36,113 bases of DNA from Candidatus Krumholzibacteriota bacterium (GCA_024277025.1 JAJRWA010000017.1:1-36113), one strand, 5' to 3'. Numbered from the stretch's first letter, positions 24,499 to 34,091 are shown. Notes: generated by a model not told the origin, from the sequence alone. Numbers and translations are program-made.

Positions 24499-25533
24499 TC
24501 AGTTGCGTCCGCCCTGCATGATCACCGGGCGGTAGCGGTCGAAATCGTCCAGGATCTTGCCGGTCCCGAGCACCACGCAGAACAGCGGATCGTCCATGAG
24601 ATTGATGGGCAGATCCGTCTGCTCACGCAGGAGTTCGGGCAGGCCCTTGAGCAGGGCGCCGCCGCCGGTCAACACGATACCGCGGTCCTTGATGTCCGCC
24701 GCCAACTCGGGCGGCGTCTGCTCCAGGGACTGCTTCAACGCGTCGCAGATCGCCTGGATCGGCTCCTGCAGCGCCTCGCGAATCTCCACCGAGGAGATCT
24801 TCAGGGTCTTCGGCACGCCGCTGACCTGGTACAGCCCCTTGACCTCCATCTCGCGCTCGCCCTCGAACTTGTGGGCCGAGCCGATGGTCTTCTTGATGTT
24901 CTCAGCCGTCTGGTCACCGATCAGGAGGTTGTGGTTCTTCTTGATGTAGTTGACGATCGCCTCGTCCAGTTCGTCGCCGCCGACGCGAATCGAGGTGTCG
25001 CAGACAATGCCGTTCAGGGCAATGACCGCGATCTCGGTCGTGCCACCGCCGATGTCGATGATCATGTTGCCGGATGGCTGGTCCACCGGCAGGCCGACAC
25101 CGATTGCCGCCGCCATGGGCTCGGCGACCAGAAAGACCTCGCGCGCCCCGGCGTGCTTCGCGCTGTCCCTGACGGCGCGCTTTTCGACCTCGGTGATGCC
25201 CGAGGGCACACAAACGACAATGCGCGGGGCGATGAAATGGCGTTTCTTCTGGGCGATCTTGATGAATTCCCGCAGCATATACTCGGTGACCTCGAAGTCG
25301 GCGATCACGCCGTCCTTCATGGGCCTGATGGCTGAAATGCGATCCTGCGTCTTGCCCAGCATCGCCTTGGCATCCCCGCCAACGGCGTAGACCTTGTCGG
25401 TCACCTTGTCCAGGGCCACCACCGACGGCTGGTTCAGGACGATCCCCTTGCCCTTGATGTAGACCAGCGTATTGGCCGTGCCCAGATCAATGGCGATATC
25501 GTTGGTGAACATCGCCTGCAAACGCTTCAGCAT
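24499..25533 (-). CDS. mreB: rod shape-determining actin homologue MreB
   Basis: Membrane-associated bacterial actin that orients the elongasome. 344 residues with phosphate-1 motif IDLGTANTLVYIKG (15-28), phosphate-2 motif IIDIGGGTTEIAVI (158-171), the adenosine motif VLTGGGALLKGLPELL and an N-terminal amphipathic stretch (MLKRLQAMF). The ATG at 25533 has AAGGA 8 bases upstream and gives the normal length. It is the first of the mreBCD-mrdA-rodA run and 47 bases after radC. Confidence 0.97.
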   Translation of the reverse strand: MLKRLQAMFTNDIAIDLGTANTLVYIKGKGIVLNQPSVVALDKVTDKVYAVGGDAKAMLGKTQDRISAIRPMKDGVIADFEVTEYMLREFIKIAQKKRHFIAPRIVVCVPSGITEVEKRAVRDSAKHAGAREVFLVAEPMAAAIGVGLPVDQPSGNMIIDIGGGTTEIAVIALNGIVCDTSIRVGGDELDEAIVNYIKKNHNLLIGDQTAENIKKTIGSAHKFEGEREMEVKGLYQVSGVPKTLKISSVEIREALQEPIQAICDALKQSLEQTPPELAADIKDRGIVLTGGGALLKGLPELLREQTDLPINLMDDPLFCVVLGTGKILDDFDRYRPVIMQGGRN

Positions 25534-25580
25534 TTTCCGAGTCCTTCCGGAGGCGGCCGCACCGCCCGGATCAGCCCGGA

Positions 25581-26324
25581 TCATGTTTCCGGGCCCGTCG
25601 GCCAACCGTATTCCCTGATACTAGTCACTTCCGTGTCACCGACCACCAGGTGGTCCAGCAAGGCCACGCCCAGCAGATCGCCGCAGCGGTCCAGCCGCGC
25701 GGTCAGGTCCAGATCGTCCCCGCTCGGGCGGGCGTTCCCCGAGGGGTGGTTGTGCGCCACGATAACCGCGGCAGCCGACATGGCCACCGCCGGCTTGAAA
25801 ACCTCCCGGGGATGAACCAGGGAAGCGTTCAGCGAGCCGATGGAAACCGTCTCGACAGTCAGCACACGATGCCTTGAATCGAGATAAAGCGCAAGAAAAC
25901 GTTCCCTGTCAAGACCGCGGAACTCCCGGCGCAGCAGGCGGTGCAGGTCTTCGGGCCTTCTGACGACCAGCCCCTGCCGGGCCACCGGCGCCAGCGCCCG
26001 CGAGCCCAGCTCCAGGGCCGCCAGCAGACGCTCGCTGCGCACCGGCCCCATGCCGTAGTCCCGGGCCAGAACCGCCGGCGGCGCCGCCGCCAGCGAGCCC
26101 AGATCGCCGTAGCCGGCCAACAGCCGTTCGGCCACCACCCCGGCGGCGACCGAACCACCGGGTCCCAGCACGCTGCTGAGCAGCTCAACCATGCTCCAGG
26201 CCCCGGGGCCGTAGCGCACCAGCCGTTCCCGCCGATCCCGGCCCGGGGTCAGAATCCGCTCCGAACGGGCCTGGGCGCACTCTGCCTGCGGCTTACTATC
26301 GGGTATTCCCTGCGATTTGCCCAT
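25581..26324 (-). CDS. radC: RadC-family JAB/MPN protein
   Basis: 247 residues with an N-terminal helix-hairpin-helix-like region ([11 protein letters not shown], then [18 protein letters not shown]). The C-terminal JAB/MPN domain has metal motif [14 protein letters not shown] and a preceding [10 protein letters not shown]. The family was named after an E. coli radiation mutant later shown to be in recG; the molecular role of RadC proteins is not settled. The ATG at 26324 is taken; a TTG one codon upstream is equivalent. Placement directly upstream of mreB is seen in many diderms. Confidence 0.92.
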   Translation of the reverse strand: MGKSQGIPDSKPQAECAQARSERILTPGRDRRERLVRYGPGAWSMVELLSSVLGPGGSVAAGVVAERLLAGYGDLGSLAAAPPAVLARDYGMGPVRSERLLAALELGSRALAPVARQGLVVRRPEDLHRLLRREFRGLDRERFLALYLDSRHRVLTVETVSIGSLNASLVHPREVFKPAVAMSAAAVIVAHNHPSGNARPSGDDLDLTARLDRCGDLLGVALLDHLVVGDTEVTSIREYGWPTGPET

Positions 26325-26462
26325 CAAATTCTTGAATTCCTGTCCCGGGAGGGAAGTATTCGCGTCCAGTCGTTGTCGACCGGCCGGTCCTGGGTTATTC
26401 TACGCGGCAGTCCGGGCGGCCCTTGCGGCTGCCGTGTGTCCCCAGCTTCCGGCGAGGTTGTC
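26325..26462. promoter_or_regulatory. divergent intergenic region radC / aspartate kinase
   Basis: 138 bases between two divergent starts. It contains one good plus-strand promoter (26373-26401). On the minus strand no convincing promoter for radC and the mre genes could be found by eye, although it must lie here or inside radC. Confidence 0.5.
26373..26401 (+). promoter_or_regulatory. candidate promoter of the aspartate kinase gene
   Basis: TTGTCG (26373-26378; 4 of 6), a 17-base spacer and TATTCT (26396-26401; 4 of 6). The transcription start would be near 26408, giving a ~55-base leader before the GTG at 26463. Confidence 0.5.
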
Positions 26463-27743
26463 GTGTCCGAGTCCTCATCCCCCATCGCGCCGATCCTGGT
26501 CCGCAAGTATGGCGGCAGCAGCCTGGCCACTGTGGATCGCGTCAAGACCGTGGCCCGTGATCTGCGGGCCGCCCGCGACCGGGGCTACCGGCTGGTGGTC
26601 GTGGTCAGCGCCATGGGCCAGACCACCGATGAGCTGACAACCCTGGCCCGCGAGGCTCATGCCCAGCCGCCGCGCCGCGAATTGGACATGTTGCTGTCAG
26701 TGGGCGAACGCATCACCATGAGCCTGCTGTCCATGGCCCTGGCCGATCTGGACTGCCCCGCCATCAGCTTCACCGGCAGCCAGTGCGGCATCATCACCGA
26801 CACCAGCCACAGTGATGCGCGCATCCTCGAGGTCAAGGGCGACCGCGTCCGCGACGCGCTCGAACAGGGCTACGTCGTGGTCGTGGCCGGCTACCAGGGA
26901 GTCAGCCTCGAGAAAGAGATCACCACGCTGGGCCGCGGCGGCAGCGACACCACCGCCGTGGCCCTGGCCGCAGCTCTCGGCGCGGTTCGCTGCGAGATTC
27001 TCAAGGATGTCGACGGCGTCCTCAGCGCCGATCCCGACCTGGTGGCCGTTGCCCGCAAGCACGACCGGCTCTCCTGGGATCAGATGCGCGAAGTGGCAGC
27101 CTCGGGCTGCGGCGTGGTTCACATCCGGGCCGTGGAATACGCGGCCCGCTGCCAGGTGCCTCTGGTGGTGCGCTCCAGCTTTCACGAGGGGCCGGGTACG
27201 GCCATCGGCACGATCCCGACCGACTTGCCCGACCGCGACGGCCAGCCCCCCAAACTGCCGGCCGACAGTGCGGACGGCGACCGGGCAAGCCGCTACCGGC
27301 CCCTGGTCCTCAACCTGGCGGACAACGTGACCCGAATCCGCCTGGGCACCGACGACAACGGGCGCGGCGCCCACTGGCGGGACCTGCTGCTCAAGCTACT
27401 GGATCCGGCCCTGATGATCACCGAGTGGCTCGACAGCGGGCGGGGATTTCGCTGGGAAGGCCTGACCCGCCAGCGGGATCTGGACGATCTGCGGCGGGAA
27501 CTCGCGGCCGGCACCGGCGGCGACCGCCTGGACTGGCAGGAGGGACTCAGTTGCGTCAGCCTGACCGGCGGGCGGCCCGACAGCTGGCTCGAGGTTCATC
27601 GTCACGTGGGTGAGTTGATGGCCAGGCTGCACTGCGGGGATTGGCGCCTGCGCGCGGACGGCTCGGCCCTGCGCCTGCTGCTGCCCGGCGAGGTCAGCGC
27701 TGATCTGATAAGGGAACTGCATCAGGCGCTGGTGCAAGCTTGA
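26463..27743 (+). CDS. lysC: aspartate kinase
   Basis: Phosphorylates L-aspartate, the first step towards Lys, Thr, Met and diaminopimelate. The 426-residue protein has the kinase motifs [15 protein letters not shown] (13-27), [10 protein letters not shown] (49-58), GERI (81-84), [17 protein letters not shown] (156-172) and [13 protein letters not shown] (181-193), then [20 protein letters not shown]. Residues from ~280 are a divergent regulatory region: two ACT-like halves can be guessed (about 280-345 and 365-426), but usual effector-site motifs are not obvious. The GTG at 26463 has GAGG 5 bases upstream and places the kinase motif at the normal distance; the frame is open far upstream into radC antisense. 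Its last 50 bases overlap the convergent rhomboid gene. Confidence 0.92.
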   Translation: MSESSSPIAPILVRKYGGSSLATVDRVKTVARDLRAARDRGYRLVVVVSAMGQTTDELTTLAREAHAQPPRRELDMLLSVGERITMSLLSMALADLDCPAISFTGSQCGIITDTSHSDARILEVKGDRVRDALEQGYVVVVAGYQGVSLEKEITTLGRGGSDTTAVALAAALGAVRCEILKDVDGVLSADPDLVAVARKHDRLSWDQMREVAASGCGVVHIRAVEYAARCQVPLVVRSSFHEGPGTAIGTIPTDLPDRDGQPPKLPADSADGDRASRYRPLVLNLADNVTRIRLGTDDNGRGAHWRDLLLKLLDPALMITEWLDSGRGFRWEGLTRQRDLDDLRRELAAGTGGDRLDWQEGLSCVSLTGGRPDSWLEVHRHVGELMARLHCGDWRLRADGSALRLLLPGEVSADLIRELHQALVQA

Positions 27744-28938
27744 ATTCCCGTTCGAGGAATTCGCGCCAACTGCCCGGCGGCAGGCTGCGGTGGGCCTCGG
27801 CCAGCCAGTGACGGGCCGCGGCCTCATCGGCCACCTTCCCATGACAGAGCACAATGACCCGGACCAGGGCCCGATGCCCCTCGGCGTGCCGCGGGTGGGT
27901 TTCGTACAACCGCCGATAGGCATCCAGCGCTCCCTGATAGTCCAGTTGCTTTTCCTTGAAGATCGCGACCTGGGCCAGCTCGGCCGGGCTCAGGTCCAGC
28001 GTGATACCCGCCCGCGTGGTCTCGTCGTAGATGGCCAGGGCGGCGTCGGCGCGCCCGGCCGCCATCAGCGTGCGGTAGCCCTCGTCAAACAGCTCGGCCG
28101 CCGCCGGCCTTTGTCCGCTGACGAGCAAGGCCCGCGCCATTTCCAGGCGCGCGTCCAGGTCACCGGGCACCTGTTCGAAGTACTCGCTCCAGGCACCGAC
28201 GGCAGCATGAAAGTGCCCGGCCTGGAAATAGCGTCTGGCCCGGGCCTGCGCGGCCTCGGCCTTGCCGGCGCGCAACTCACCCAGCACCAGGGCCAACAGC
28301 AGTCCCATCGCGAATCCGCCCAAGTGGGCGCCAAAGCTGATCCGCGCCCCGGTCTCGGTCGCCACCGCGGCCTGAACCACCTGCAACAGGACCCACAAGC
28401 CAACTGCGGCCACCAACGGCAGGTGCGATTTGCCGGCCTTGTTCTGGCCCGCCAGCGGTGCCAGCACCCACCAGGCCACCTCCACCCGCGCATCATGAAA
28501 TCTGATCAAAGAGAAGCCCAGCATGCCGGCCACCGCACCGGACGCCCCCATGACCCCCAGCCCCCCCTGCCCCAGCAGGCCCAGCGCCGCCACCAGCCCG
28601 TGGACCAGGTTGCCGAAATTACCGAGGAGCAGAAAAAACAGCCCGAACTTCCACGGGCCCAGCCGGTCCGCCAACGGCGGTGCGAAGACCTGGAAATACA
28701 ACAGGTTGCCCAGCAAGTGGAACCAGCCCGCGTGCATGAAGATGGCGGTGGTCACGGTCCACGGCGGGCTGTCCCCGGGAAAGAAAACCAGGTCCCACGG
28801 GTCCAGCGGGAAGGCATCAGGGAAGTACTTCATCCAGATGAAGGCAACAAACATCAACACCATCAGCCCCCATGACAACACGGGGCGACGGGTCAGGCGG
28901 CGGTCCAGACCGAGTGGATAGAAGTAGAAGAAGTACAT
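27694..28938 (-). CDS. rhomboid-family intramembrane serine protease with C-terminal TPR-like region
   Basis: 414 residues. Residues 1-220 form a six-helix rhomboid core with [14 protein letters not shown] (69-82; H69, H74, N78), catalytic S133 in [12 protein letters not shown] and catalytic H205 in [10 protein letters not shown]. Residues ~225-385 are Ala-rich helical repeats of TPR type (for example [20 protein letters not shown] and [19 protein letters not shown]), ending in a short tail. Rhomboids cut membrane proteins near helix ends; the TPR part may recruit partners. ATG 28938 lacks a clear ribosome site. It lies 60 bases after the ABC ATPase gene, probably on one transcript, and its end overlaps the convergent aspartate kinase gene by 50 bases. 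Confidence 0.88.
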   Translation of the reverse strand: MYFFYFYPLGLDRRLTRRPVLSWGLMVLMFVAFIWMKYFPDAFPLDPWDLVFFPGDSPPWTVTTAIFMHAGWFHLLGNLLYFQVFAPPLADRLGPWKFGLFFLLLGNFGNLVHGLVAALGLLGQGGLGVMGASGAVAGMLGFSLIRFHDARVEVAWWVLAPLAGQNKAGKSHLPLVAAVGLWVLLQVVQAAVATETGARISFGAHLGGFAMGLLLALVLGELRAGKAEAAQARARRYFQAGHFHAAVGAWSEYFEQVPGDLDARLEMARALLVSGQRPAAAELFDEGYRTLMAAGRADAALAIYDETTRAGITLDLSPAELAQVAIFKEKQLDYQGALDAYRRLYETHPRHAEGHRALVRVIVLCHGKVADEAAARHWLAEAHRSLPPGSWREFLEREFKLAPAPDAVPLSDQR

Positions 28939-28998
28939 ACAGGGACATATCGGCCCGGCGGCAGGCCCCTTGAGCGGGCGATTCCCGGCTGTCGTGCC

Positions 28999-29709
28999 TC
29001 AAACAACCACCGGCGCGTCGCTGACGACCCGACCGTCGCTGAGCCGGATCACCCGCCGGCAACGGGCCGCGATATCGTCCTCATGGGTGACCACTACCAC
29101 CGTGTGGCCCCGCGCGTTGAGGCTGCCGAGGATCTCCATGATCTCGTCACTGGTCACCGAGTCCAGATTGCCCGTCGGCTCGTCCGCCAGGAGCAGCGAC
29201 GGATGGTTGACCAGCGCCCGGGCGATGGCCACCCGCTGCCGCTGGCCACCCGAAAGCTCGTTGGGCTTGTGGGAGGCGCGGCTGGTCAGGCCCACCGAAT
29301 CGATGGCCCGGGCCACGCGCTGCGCGCGCTCGCCGGCGCCGATGCCGGCGTAGATCAGCGGCAGTTCCACATTCTGGGCCGCCGTGCTGCGCGGCAACAG
29401 GTTGAAGGTCTGGAAGACAAAACCGATCTCACGGTTGCGGATCTCGGCCAGTTCGTCATCGGTCAGGGAACTGACCTCGGTGCCGTTCAGGTGGTAGGAA
29501 CCGCTGGTGGGCGTGTCCAGGCAGCCCAGCATGTTCATCAGGGTCGACTTGCCCGAGCCGCTGCTGCCCATGATAGCCACATACTCACCGGCCTGGATAT
29601 CCAGATCAATGCCCTGGATCGCCGGCACGGTCTGGGTGCCCACCTCGTAGATCTTGAACAGGTCGCGGACCGATATCAGCGGCTGCCCTCCTGACCCGGA
29701 CCCGGTCAT
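28999..29709 (-). CDS. ABC transporter ATP-binding protein, LolD/MacB type
   Basis: 236-residue nucleotide-binding subunit with Walker [10 protein letters not shown] (48-56), Q-loop Q100, signature [15 protein letters not shown] (152-166), Walker [13 protein letters not shown] (172-183) and switch H209. The family-typical [20 protein letters not shown] places it among LolD/MacB/FtsE-like ATPases for mechanotransmission systems. No cognate permease or adaptor gene is adjacent: upstream is a TolC-type channel (ATGA overlap with its stop) and downstream is rhomboid. The start is ATG 29709, coupled to the TolC stop. Substrate unknown; the permease is presumably encoded elsewhere. Confidence 0.9.
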   Translation of the reverse strand: MTGSGSGGQPLISVRDLFKIYEVGTQTVPAIQGIDLDIQAGEYVAIMGSSGSGKSTLMNMLGCLDTPTSGSYHLNGTEVSSLTDDELAEIRNREIGFVFQTFNLLPRSTAAQNVELPLIYAGIGAGERAQRVARAIDSVGLTSRASHKPNELSGGQRQRVAIARALVNHPSLLLADEPTGNLDSVTSDEIMEILGSLNARGHTVVVVTHEDDIAARCRRVIRLSDGRVVSDAPVVV

Positions 29710-31175
29710 TTGACCGACGCCCACTTGTCCAGGCGGCCGACCGCCCGCTCCATCATCGTCTTGGCAATGAGAAAATCGCACATGGCCTGCACCTCCTGGG
29801 CACGGCTGTTGGCCAGGTTGGCCTGGGCCACGATGATATCCAGCGTCGTGCCCGCCCCCACCCGGAACCGCTCCCGGGCCAAACGCAGTTCCTCTTCGCT
29901 CTGAATGATCGTCTCGCGGCTGACGTTGGCCTTCTCGCGGGCCTCGACCAGGGAATTGTGCAGCTGACGGATCTCCACCTGCACGTTCATGCGCGCCTGT
30001 TCCAGCTCATATTCGGCGATGCGCGCGTTGGCCTTGGCCTTGGAACGCCCGGACAGGGTCTGCATCCGATCGAAGATATTCCAGGATACAGAGTAGCCGA
30101 AAGCCGTATTTCCGGATTTCTGCGAACCGAAAATGAACGGCGACTCGTTGTTGTACCGGTTGAAACTCGCGAACACATCCACGCGGGGCAGCAGGCTGGC
30201 CGACGCCGACGTGACGTCCTTGTTCCGCGCCGCCAGATTGTACTCGCTGCTCTTGAGATCCTTGCGGGCGCTGAGCGCCTCGGCGTAGAGACTGGCCACA
30301 TCCTCGATGGCGTAGTCCGTGCTCAGCACCGACGAGTCGATGTTGAAGGCCGCCGCCATGGGCCGATTCATACTGAAAGCCAGATCGGCAAACGCCTTCT
30401 TGACGGTATTGTCGGCCACGACCACGTCCAGCTTCGTATTCTCCAGACGCACGCGCTGCTGCAGGACGTCGCTCTTGGCCGCGCTGCCGAGGCGGAAATA
30501 GGTCTCGGTTCGCTCCAGTTCCTTCGCCGCCTGGTCGCGGGTCTCGATCGCGACTTCTAACAGGCGTTTGTAGCGCAGCAGATTGAAGTAACCCGAGATC
30601 ACATCCTCGGCGACGAGCTCCCGCGTATAGCCGACGGTTTCCTCGGCGGCGTGCAGGCTGTTCTTCGCTGCGCTGAGGCCGCTGAACTTGGAAAACCCGG
30701 CAAAGACATTCAGGTTCGCGCGACCGTTGATGTCCTTGTACTTGGTGTTGATCGTCTGGTTCTCGAAAACGCCGGTGGGGAACTGGCCCGCGGCGGGGAA
30801 GAACCCGATTTGCTGGCTTGGGTCGTTGACATCGAAGACGGGAATCTGGCCGGCCACGGTTTCCATCTGCTCGACGTCGTAATCCGTACGTTTCGACTTC
30901 TGCCAGTTGTGCCCCACGGTCAGGTCCGGCAGAAAGGCGCCGTAGGCCGCCTCAACATTCTTGGCCGCGATATGCCGGCGCTCCTCGCTGATCATCAGGG
31001 TCGGACTGCCGTGCAGGGCCAACCGTACGCAATCATCGAGGCTGAGCACGGGCAAGTCACTGTCCACCGGCGCCGATTCCTGGGCCGGCGCCGCGCCGAC
31101 CAGACTTCCCGACAGCAAGAGGGCCGCCGCCAATCTGAACAAGGAGGATCGGATCAGGTCGTTCTTGTGCATCAT
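29706..31175 (-). CDS. TolC-family outer-membrane efflux protein
   Basis: 489 residues with a Sec signal peptide (about 1-28, cleavage near GAAPAQ). The mature part has two structural repeats of long coiled-coil helices joined by beta segments, as in OMF channels: [18 protein letters not shown] starts the first and [20 protein letters not shown] the second, and [20 protein letters not shown] is the classic C-terminal OMF motif. Likely forms a trimeric channel across the outer membrane. The ATG at 31175 has GGAG 7 bases upstream. It shares its stop (ATGA) with the ABC ATPase gene. A good promoter lies ~65 bases upstream. Confidence 0.92.
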   Translation of the reverse strand: MMHKNDLIRSSLFRLAAALLLSGSLVGAAPAQESAPVDSDLPVLSLDDCVRLALHGSPTLMISEERRHIAAKNVEAAYGAFLPDLTVGHNWQKSKRTDYDVEQMETVAGQIPVFDVNDPSQQIGFFPAAGQFPTGVFENQTINTKYKDINGRANLNVFAGFSKFSGLSAAKNSLHAAEETVGYTRELVAEDVISGYFNLLRYKRLLEVAIETRDQAAKELERTETYFRLGSAAKSDVLQQRVRLENTKLDVVVADNTVKKAFADLAFSMNRPMAAAFNIDSSVLSTDYAIEDVASLYAEALSARKDLKSSEYNLAARNKDVTSASASLLPRVDVFASFNRYNNESPFIFGSQKSGNTAFGYSVSWNIFDRMQTLSGRSKAKANARIAEYELEQARMNVQVEIRQLHNSLVEAREKANVSRETIIQSEEELRLARERFRVGAGTTLDIIVAQANLANSRAQEVQAMCDFLIAKTMMERAVGRLDKWASVK

Positions 31176-31238
31176 TTTGCCACTCCGGATCATCAGGTTA
31201 CTCCCGCGAAAATGTCTCGGCCGGCTGGCCATTTGCGG

Positions 31239-31267
31239 ATCATAAGTCCAACTGCCGCTGAAACCAA
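31239..31267 (-). promoter_or_regulatory. promoter of the TolC/ABC/rhomboid genes
   Basis: On the minus strand TTGGTT (31267-31262; 3 of 6), a 17-base spacer and TATGAT (31244-31239; 5 of 6). It is placed 64 bases before the start codon. The rest of the gap 31176-31421 holds only the tonB terminator. Confidence 0.5.
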
Positions 31268-31364
31268 CATATTAACCAGAGCCACTACGCAGACAGACTC
31301 TGCGGGTTGCGCCCGGACCCGTTCTTTTGCCCCCGCACCCCACCGGCCGCCACAACCCGCACAG

Positions 31365-31392
31365 AAAAGGCCGCGTCCAGCAGGACGCGGCC
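31365..31392 (-). terminator. Rho-independent terminator after tonB
   Basis: Perfect 10-base-pair stem (31369-31378 with 31383-31392), an AGCA loop (TGCT on the minus strand), followed on the minus strand by TTTTCTGT. It starts 29 bases after the tonB stop and separates the TonB operon from the TolC gene. Confidence 0.85.
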
Positions 31393-31421
31393 CGGTTCAA
31401 AAAGTTCGGCACAACCCGGAT

Positions 31422-32075
31422 CTAATGCAGCCGGAAATTGAACGGCAACGCCATCCAGGCCTTGACCGGGATGTTCCGCTGCTTGCCGGGGATGAACTTG
31501 CACTTGTAGGCCGCCTCGATCGCTGCCTTGTTCACCAGCGGGTGCACACTCTGGATGACCTGGGCCTGCTGCACGGTGCCGTCGGGACCGACCAGGACCT
31601 TGACGATGACCGTACCCTCGACCTGGGCCATGCGGGCCACCTCGGGGTACTTGGGCTTGGCCCAGTAGGTGATGCGGGGATTGGTGGACGAGGCCATAAA
31701 GCCATCGTCACCGCCCAGATCGTAGTTGCCCATACTGCTGCTGATGGCCGTATCGAGATCCATCAGCGTGTCGGCGATCTCCACGTCGTCGGTGACTTCA
31801 TCGTCGGGCGCGGCTTCGATCACCTTCTGCGGGGGCGGTGCTTCCACCGGCGGCGGCGGAATGTCGATGATTTCCTGATCGTCCACGTCCACAACCTCGA
31901 ACTCGTCCTGCTTGAGCTTGTAGGGGTTGGGCACGTAGTTCGGCGAGATCAGGGCGCCGATCAGGACGAGTATTACAGCCGCCAGCGCCGACCAACGCAG
32001 GTACTTGTTGTACTGCGCCTTGAACTGGTCGTTGGCCGACATGTGAATGCCGTTTGGTGCCGGTACGGTCGACAT
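31422..32075 (-). CDS. tonB: TonB-family energy transducer
   Basis: 217 residues: cytoplasmic N-terminus of ~25, one membrane anchor (about 27-47, WSALAAVILVLIGALI), an acidic and proline-rich periplasmic linker (PPPPVEAPPP near 73-82) and a C-terminal TonB domain (about 130-217) with KPKYPEVARMAQVEGTVIVK and VNKAAIEAAYKCKFIPG. It couples the ExbBD proton motor to outer-membrane receptors; no receptor gene is in the window. The ATG at 32075 has AGGAG 5 bases upstream, formed partly by the exbD stop codon. The linker is shorter than in E. coli TonB. Ends the exbB-exbD-exbD-tonB run. Confidence 0.92.
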   Translation of the reverse strand: MSTVPAPNGIHMSANDQFKAQYNKYLRWSALAAVILVLIGALISPNYVPNPYKLKQDEFEVVDVDDQEIIDIPPPPVEAPPPQKVIEAAPDDEVTDDVEIADTLMDLDTAISSSMGNYDLGGDDGFMASSTNPRITYWAKPKYPEVARMAQVEGTVIVKVLVGPDGTVQQAQVIQSVHPLVNKAAIEAAYKCKFIPGKQRNIPVKAWMALPFNFRLH

Positions 32076-32082
32076 GATTCTC

Positions 32083-32505
32083 CTAGTACTTCTGACCCGG
32101 GTTGCCCTCGACGTCGTTGTTGAAGAAGACGCGCACGGCGTTGACTTCCTTCAGTTCCTCCATGACATCACTGACGGTCCCGTAGTCGGCGTAGGTATCG
32201 GTCTTGAAGGCCACGATCAACTGCGGGTTGTCCTGGATCTTGGTCCCCATAATGTCGGCGATGTGCTTGACCTGCACCAACCGGTCATCGATGGAAATCT
32301 GCCCCACCCGGTTGATGTAGATGTTTGACACCAGTTCGCGGTTCACTTCCTCGCCCGCCTCGGCCCTGGGCAACTCCACCGGCAGACCCGTCTCCTCGCG
32401 GAAGATCGTCGTCACCATGAAGAAGACCAGCAGCAGGAAGGTGATGTCCCCCATGGAGGAGGTCGGAATGAAAGTGTCCTTGTTGGTTGAACGTCCAAAA
32501 TCCAT
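32083..32505 (-). CDS. exbD: ExbD/TolR-family protein (second copy)
   Basis: 140 residues: short N-terminus, one membrane helix (about 19-38) in TSSMGDITFLLLVFFMVTT, with the conserved proton-channel Asp (D20 in MGDI), and a periplasmic domain with YADYGTVSDVMEELKEV. ExbD subunits form a plug in the ExbB pentamer. The ATG at 32505 has AGGAGG upstream. It lies 13 bases after the other exbD gene and 7 bases before tonB. The two copies are clearly different in sequence. Confidence 0.93.
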   Translation of the reverse strand: MDFGRSTNKDTFIPTSSMGDITFLLLVFFMVTTIFREETGLPVELPRAEAGEEVNRELVSNIYINRVGQISIDDRLVQVKHIADIMGTKIQDNPQLIVAFKTDTYADYGTVSDVMEELKEVNAVRVFFNNDVEGNPGQKY

Positions 32506-32518
32506 CTCCGCCTCCTTT

Positions 32519-32938
32519 CTATCTGCTCGCGGTCTTGAGCGCGACCTTGTTGGCGTGGGCCTGCTTCAGTTCGTCGAGGCAGGCGACCATCATGCCGTAG
32601 TTGGCATCAGGGTGGATCTTCAGCATGACCACCAGCTTGGGGTTGGCCAGGATCCGGTCCTCGATCGAGATCTTGATGTGGTTGATCTCGATGGGTTTGC
32701 GATCCAGCGTGATGCGGTTGTCCGCGTGGACGAAGATCGTGGCGATGTTGCTTTCCTTCACCTTGACGATGTCGTCCGTTTTCTTCTGCTTGCCGGGCAG
32801 GACAAGGGTCAGGCCCTGCTCGGCAGCGAAGATCGTCGTCACGATAAAGAAGATCAGCAGCAGGAAGGCCACGTCGGCGGTCGAGTCCATCCGCAACTCG
32901 CCCAGAGGCTCTTTCTTCCGTTTCTTCATCACACCCAT
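32519..32938 (-). CDS. exbD: ExbD/TolR-family protein (first copy)
   Basis: 139 residues: basic N-terminus (MGVMKKRKKEPLGELRMDS), one membrane helix (about 18-37) with the conserved Asp in STADVAFLLLIFFIVTT, and a periplasmic ExbD/TolR domain with IHPDANYGMMVACLDELKQA. The ATG at 32938 has AAGGA 6 bases upstream; a GTG 8 codons before is less likely. It follows exbB by 74 bases, a gap that contains a small GC hairpin. Tandem exbD genes are common in FCB bacteria and are thought to form a hetero-ExbD pair (inference). Confidence 0.93.
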   Translation of the reverse strand: MGVMKKRKKEPLGELRMDSTADVAFLLLIFFIVTTIFAAEQGLTLVLPGKQKKTDDIVKVKESNIATIFVHADNRITLDRKPIEINHIKISIEDRILANPKLVVMLKIHPDANYGMMVACLDELKQAHANKVALKTASR

Positions 32939-33012
32939 CGAAAATCCTTCCGTACCGGCCACCGCCGGCGAAGCTCAACCCGGCCCCCCGCTGGCGGGGC
33001 GCCTGTCACGAC

Positions 33013-33885
33013 TTAGCCCTTCAGCTTTTCCAACTCTTCGATCAGCTCGGCGCTGGTCTCTTCCATCTCGATCACGAAGCGATCGATCGACGAGACGAAG
33101 TAGTTGTAGCCGATGGTAGCCGGGATGGCGACGATCAGGCCGGTGGCCGTGGTGATCAGGGCCTCGGAGATACCGGAAGCCACGAGCTTGGCGTTGACCT
33201 GCTCGCTGGCGGCAATGGCCTCGAAGGCGTTGATCATACCGGACACCGTACCGAGGAACCCGATCAGCGGGGCGATCGTCGTCACGGACGACACCCAGAT
33301 CAGGCCGCGCTCCAAGAAGCTCATCTCGATGGTACCGGCGGTACCGATGGCCTTCTCGACGGCGTCGCGCCCACGGTCGGCCTTCTGCAGACCGGAATAC
33401 AGGATGGCGGCAATCGGACCGCGCACCTTCTGGCACTCCTCGGCCGCAGCCTGGACGCCATCGTTGCGCAGGGTCGTGATGACCGTGCCGATCAGGCGGC
33501 GGGTGTTGACCCGGGCCCGGTTAAGCGTCCACAGGCGCTCGATAATGAAGATGAAACCGACCAGGGCAACGGTCAGCAGCCACCACATGAAGGTGCCACC
33601 CTTGACGAACAGTTCGCCAGCGCCGGTCTTGCCGATCGGGGAACGTTCAACGTACCCCATCATGCCTTCAGCCTTCTTGACGACGGCCGGGATCTCCTTC
33701 AGGGAGTCTGCGGCCGTGGAGCCGAAGCCCAGCGAATCGCTGGTGGCCTGGATCTTGGCGAATCTGTCTTCGGCCGGAGCTTCGGTATCGTCCTGCGCCA
33801 GCACGGGCAGCGCCAGCATTGATACCAGAAAGCTGAGAGTAAGAAGCCGGAAAATGGCGTTTTTCAACGTACCGTGACGAGCCAT
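33013..33885 (-). CDS. exbB: ExbB/TolQ/MotA-family proton channel with exported N-terminal extension
   Basis: 290 residues. A Sec-type signal peptide (about 1-31, ending VLAQ) precedes a ~65-residue periplasmic segment that is Ala/Asp/Glu-rich. The usual three-helix ExbB core follows: TM1 98-118 ([20 protein letters not shown]), TM2 ~197-219 ([17 protein letters not shown]) and TM3 ~240-262. The C-terminus [15 protein letters not shown] is a coiled-coil-like tail. The channel uses the proton gradient to power TonB. The ATG at 33885 has GGAG 9 bases upstream. First gene of the exbB-exbD-exbD-tonB operon, with a ~200-base leader from its promoter. Confidence 0.93.
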   Translation of the reverse strand: MARHGTLKNAIFRLLTLSFLVSMLALPVLAQDDTEAPAEDRFAKIQATSDSLGFGSTAADSLKEIPAVVKKAEGMMGYVERSPIGKTGAGELFVKGGTFMWWLLTVALVGFIFIIERLWTLNRARVNTRRLIGTVITTLRNDGVQAAAEECQKVRGPIAAILYSGLQKADRGRDAVEKAIGTAGTIEMSFLERGLIWVSSVTTIAPLIGFLGTVSGMINAFEAIAASEQVNAKLVASGISEALITTATGLIVAIPATIGYNYFVSSIDRFVIEMEETSAELIEELEKLKG

Positions 33886-34091
33886 TGTGCAAGTCTCCCT
33901 TTCCAAATGATGGGACCCTTTGAAAGACTGGTGCCGGGTGGCGGTATTCCGCGCGCAGTGGGGATAGCGCAACGAAAATACCGAAGCTCCGCCTGCCGGC
34001 CATCTATCCGACCCTGGGCACTCAGTGCCGCAGCAGTCGGCTGCCGGATCAGCGGAACCAGATTCACCCGGTCATTGGAGTCTAGTCGCTT

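Noticed and set aside
28999-31175. Complete MacAB-TolC efflux system
   Set aside because: Neither the adaptor nor the MacB permease is encoded next to these genes.
30651-32123. 490-codon plus-strand frame opposite tolC and tonB
   Set aside because: It crosses two real genes and a terminator, and its composition is that of an antisense shadow.
32945-33012. GC-rich hairpin between exbB and exbD as a stoichiometry-control element
   Set aside because: The best stem with a 4-base loop is about 5 bp; too weak to claim.
31422-33885. MotA/MotB flagellar motor instead of ExbB/ExbD
   Set aside because: The ExbD proteins lack an OmpA-like peptidoglycan domain and a TonB gene follows.
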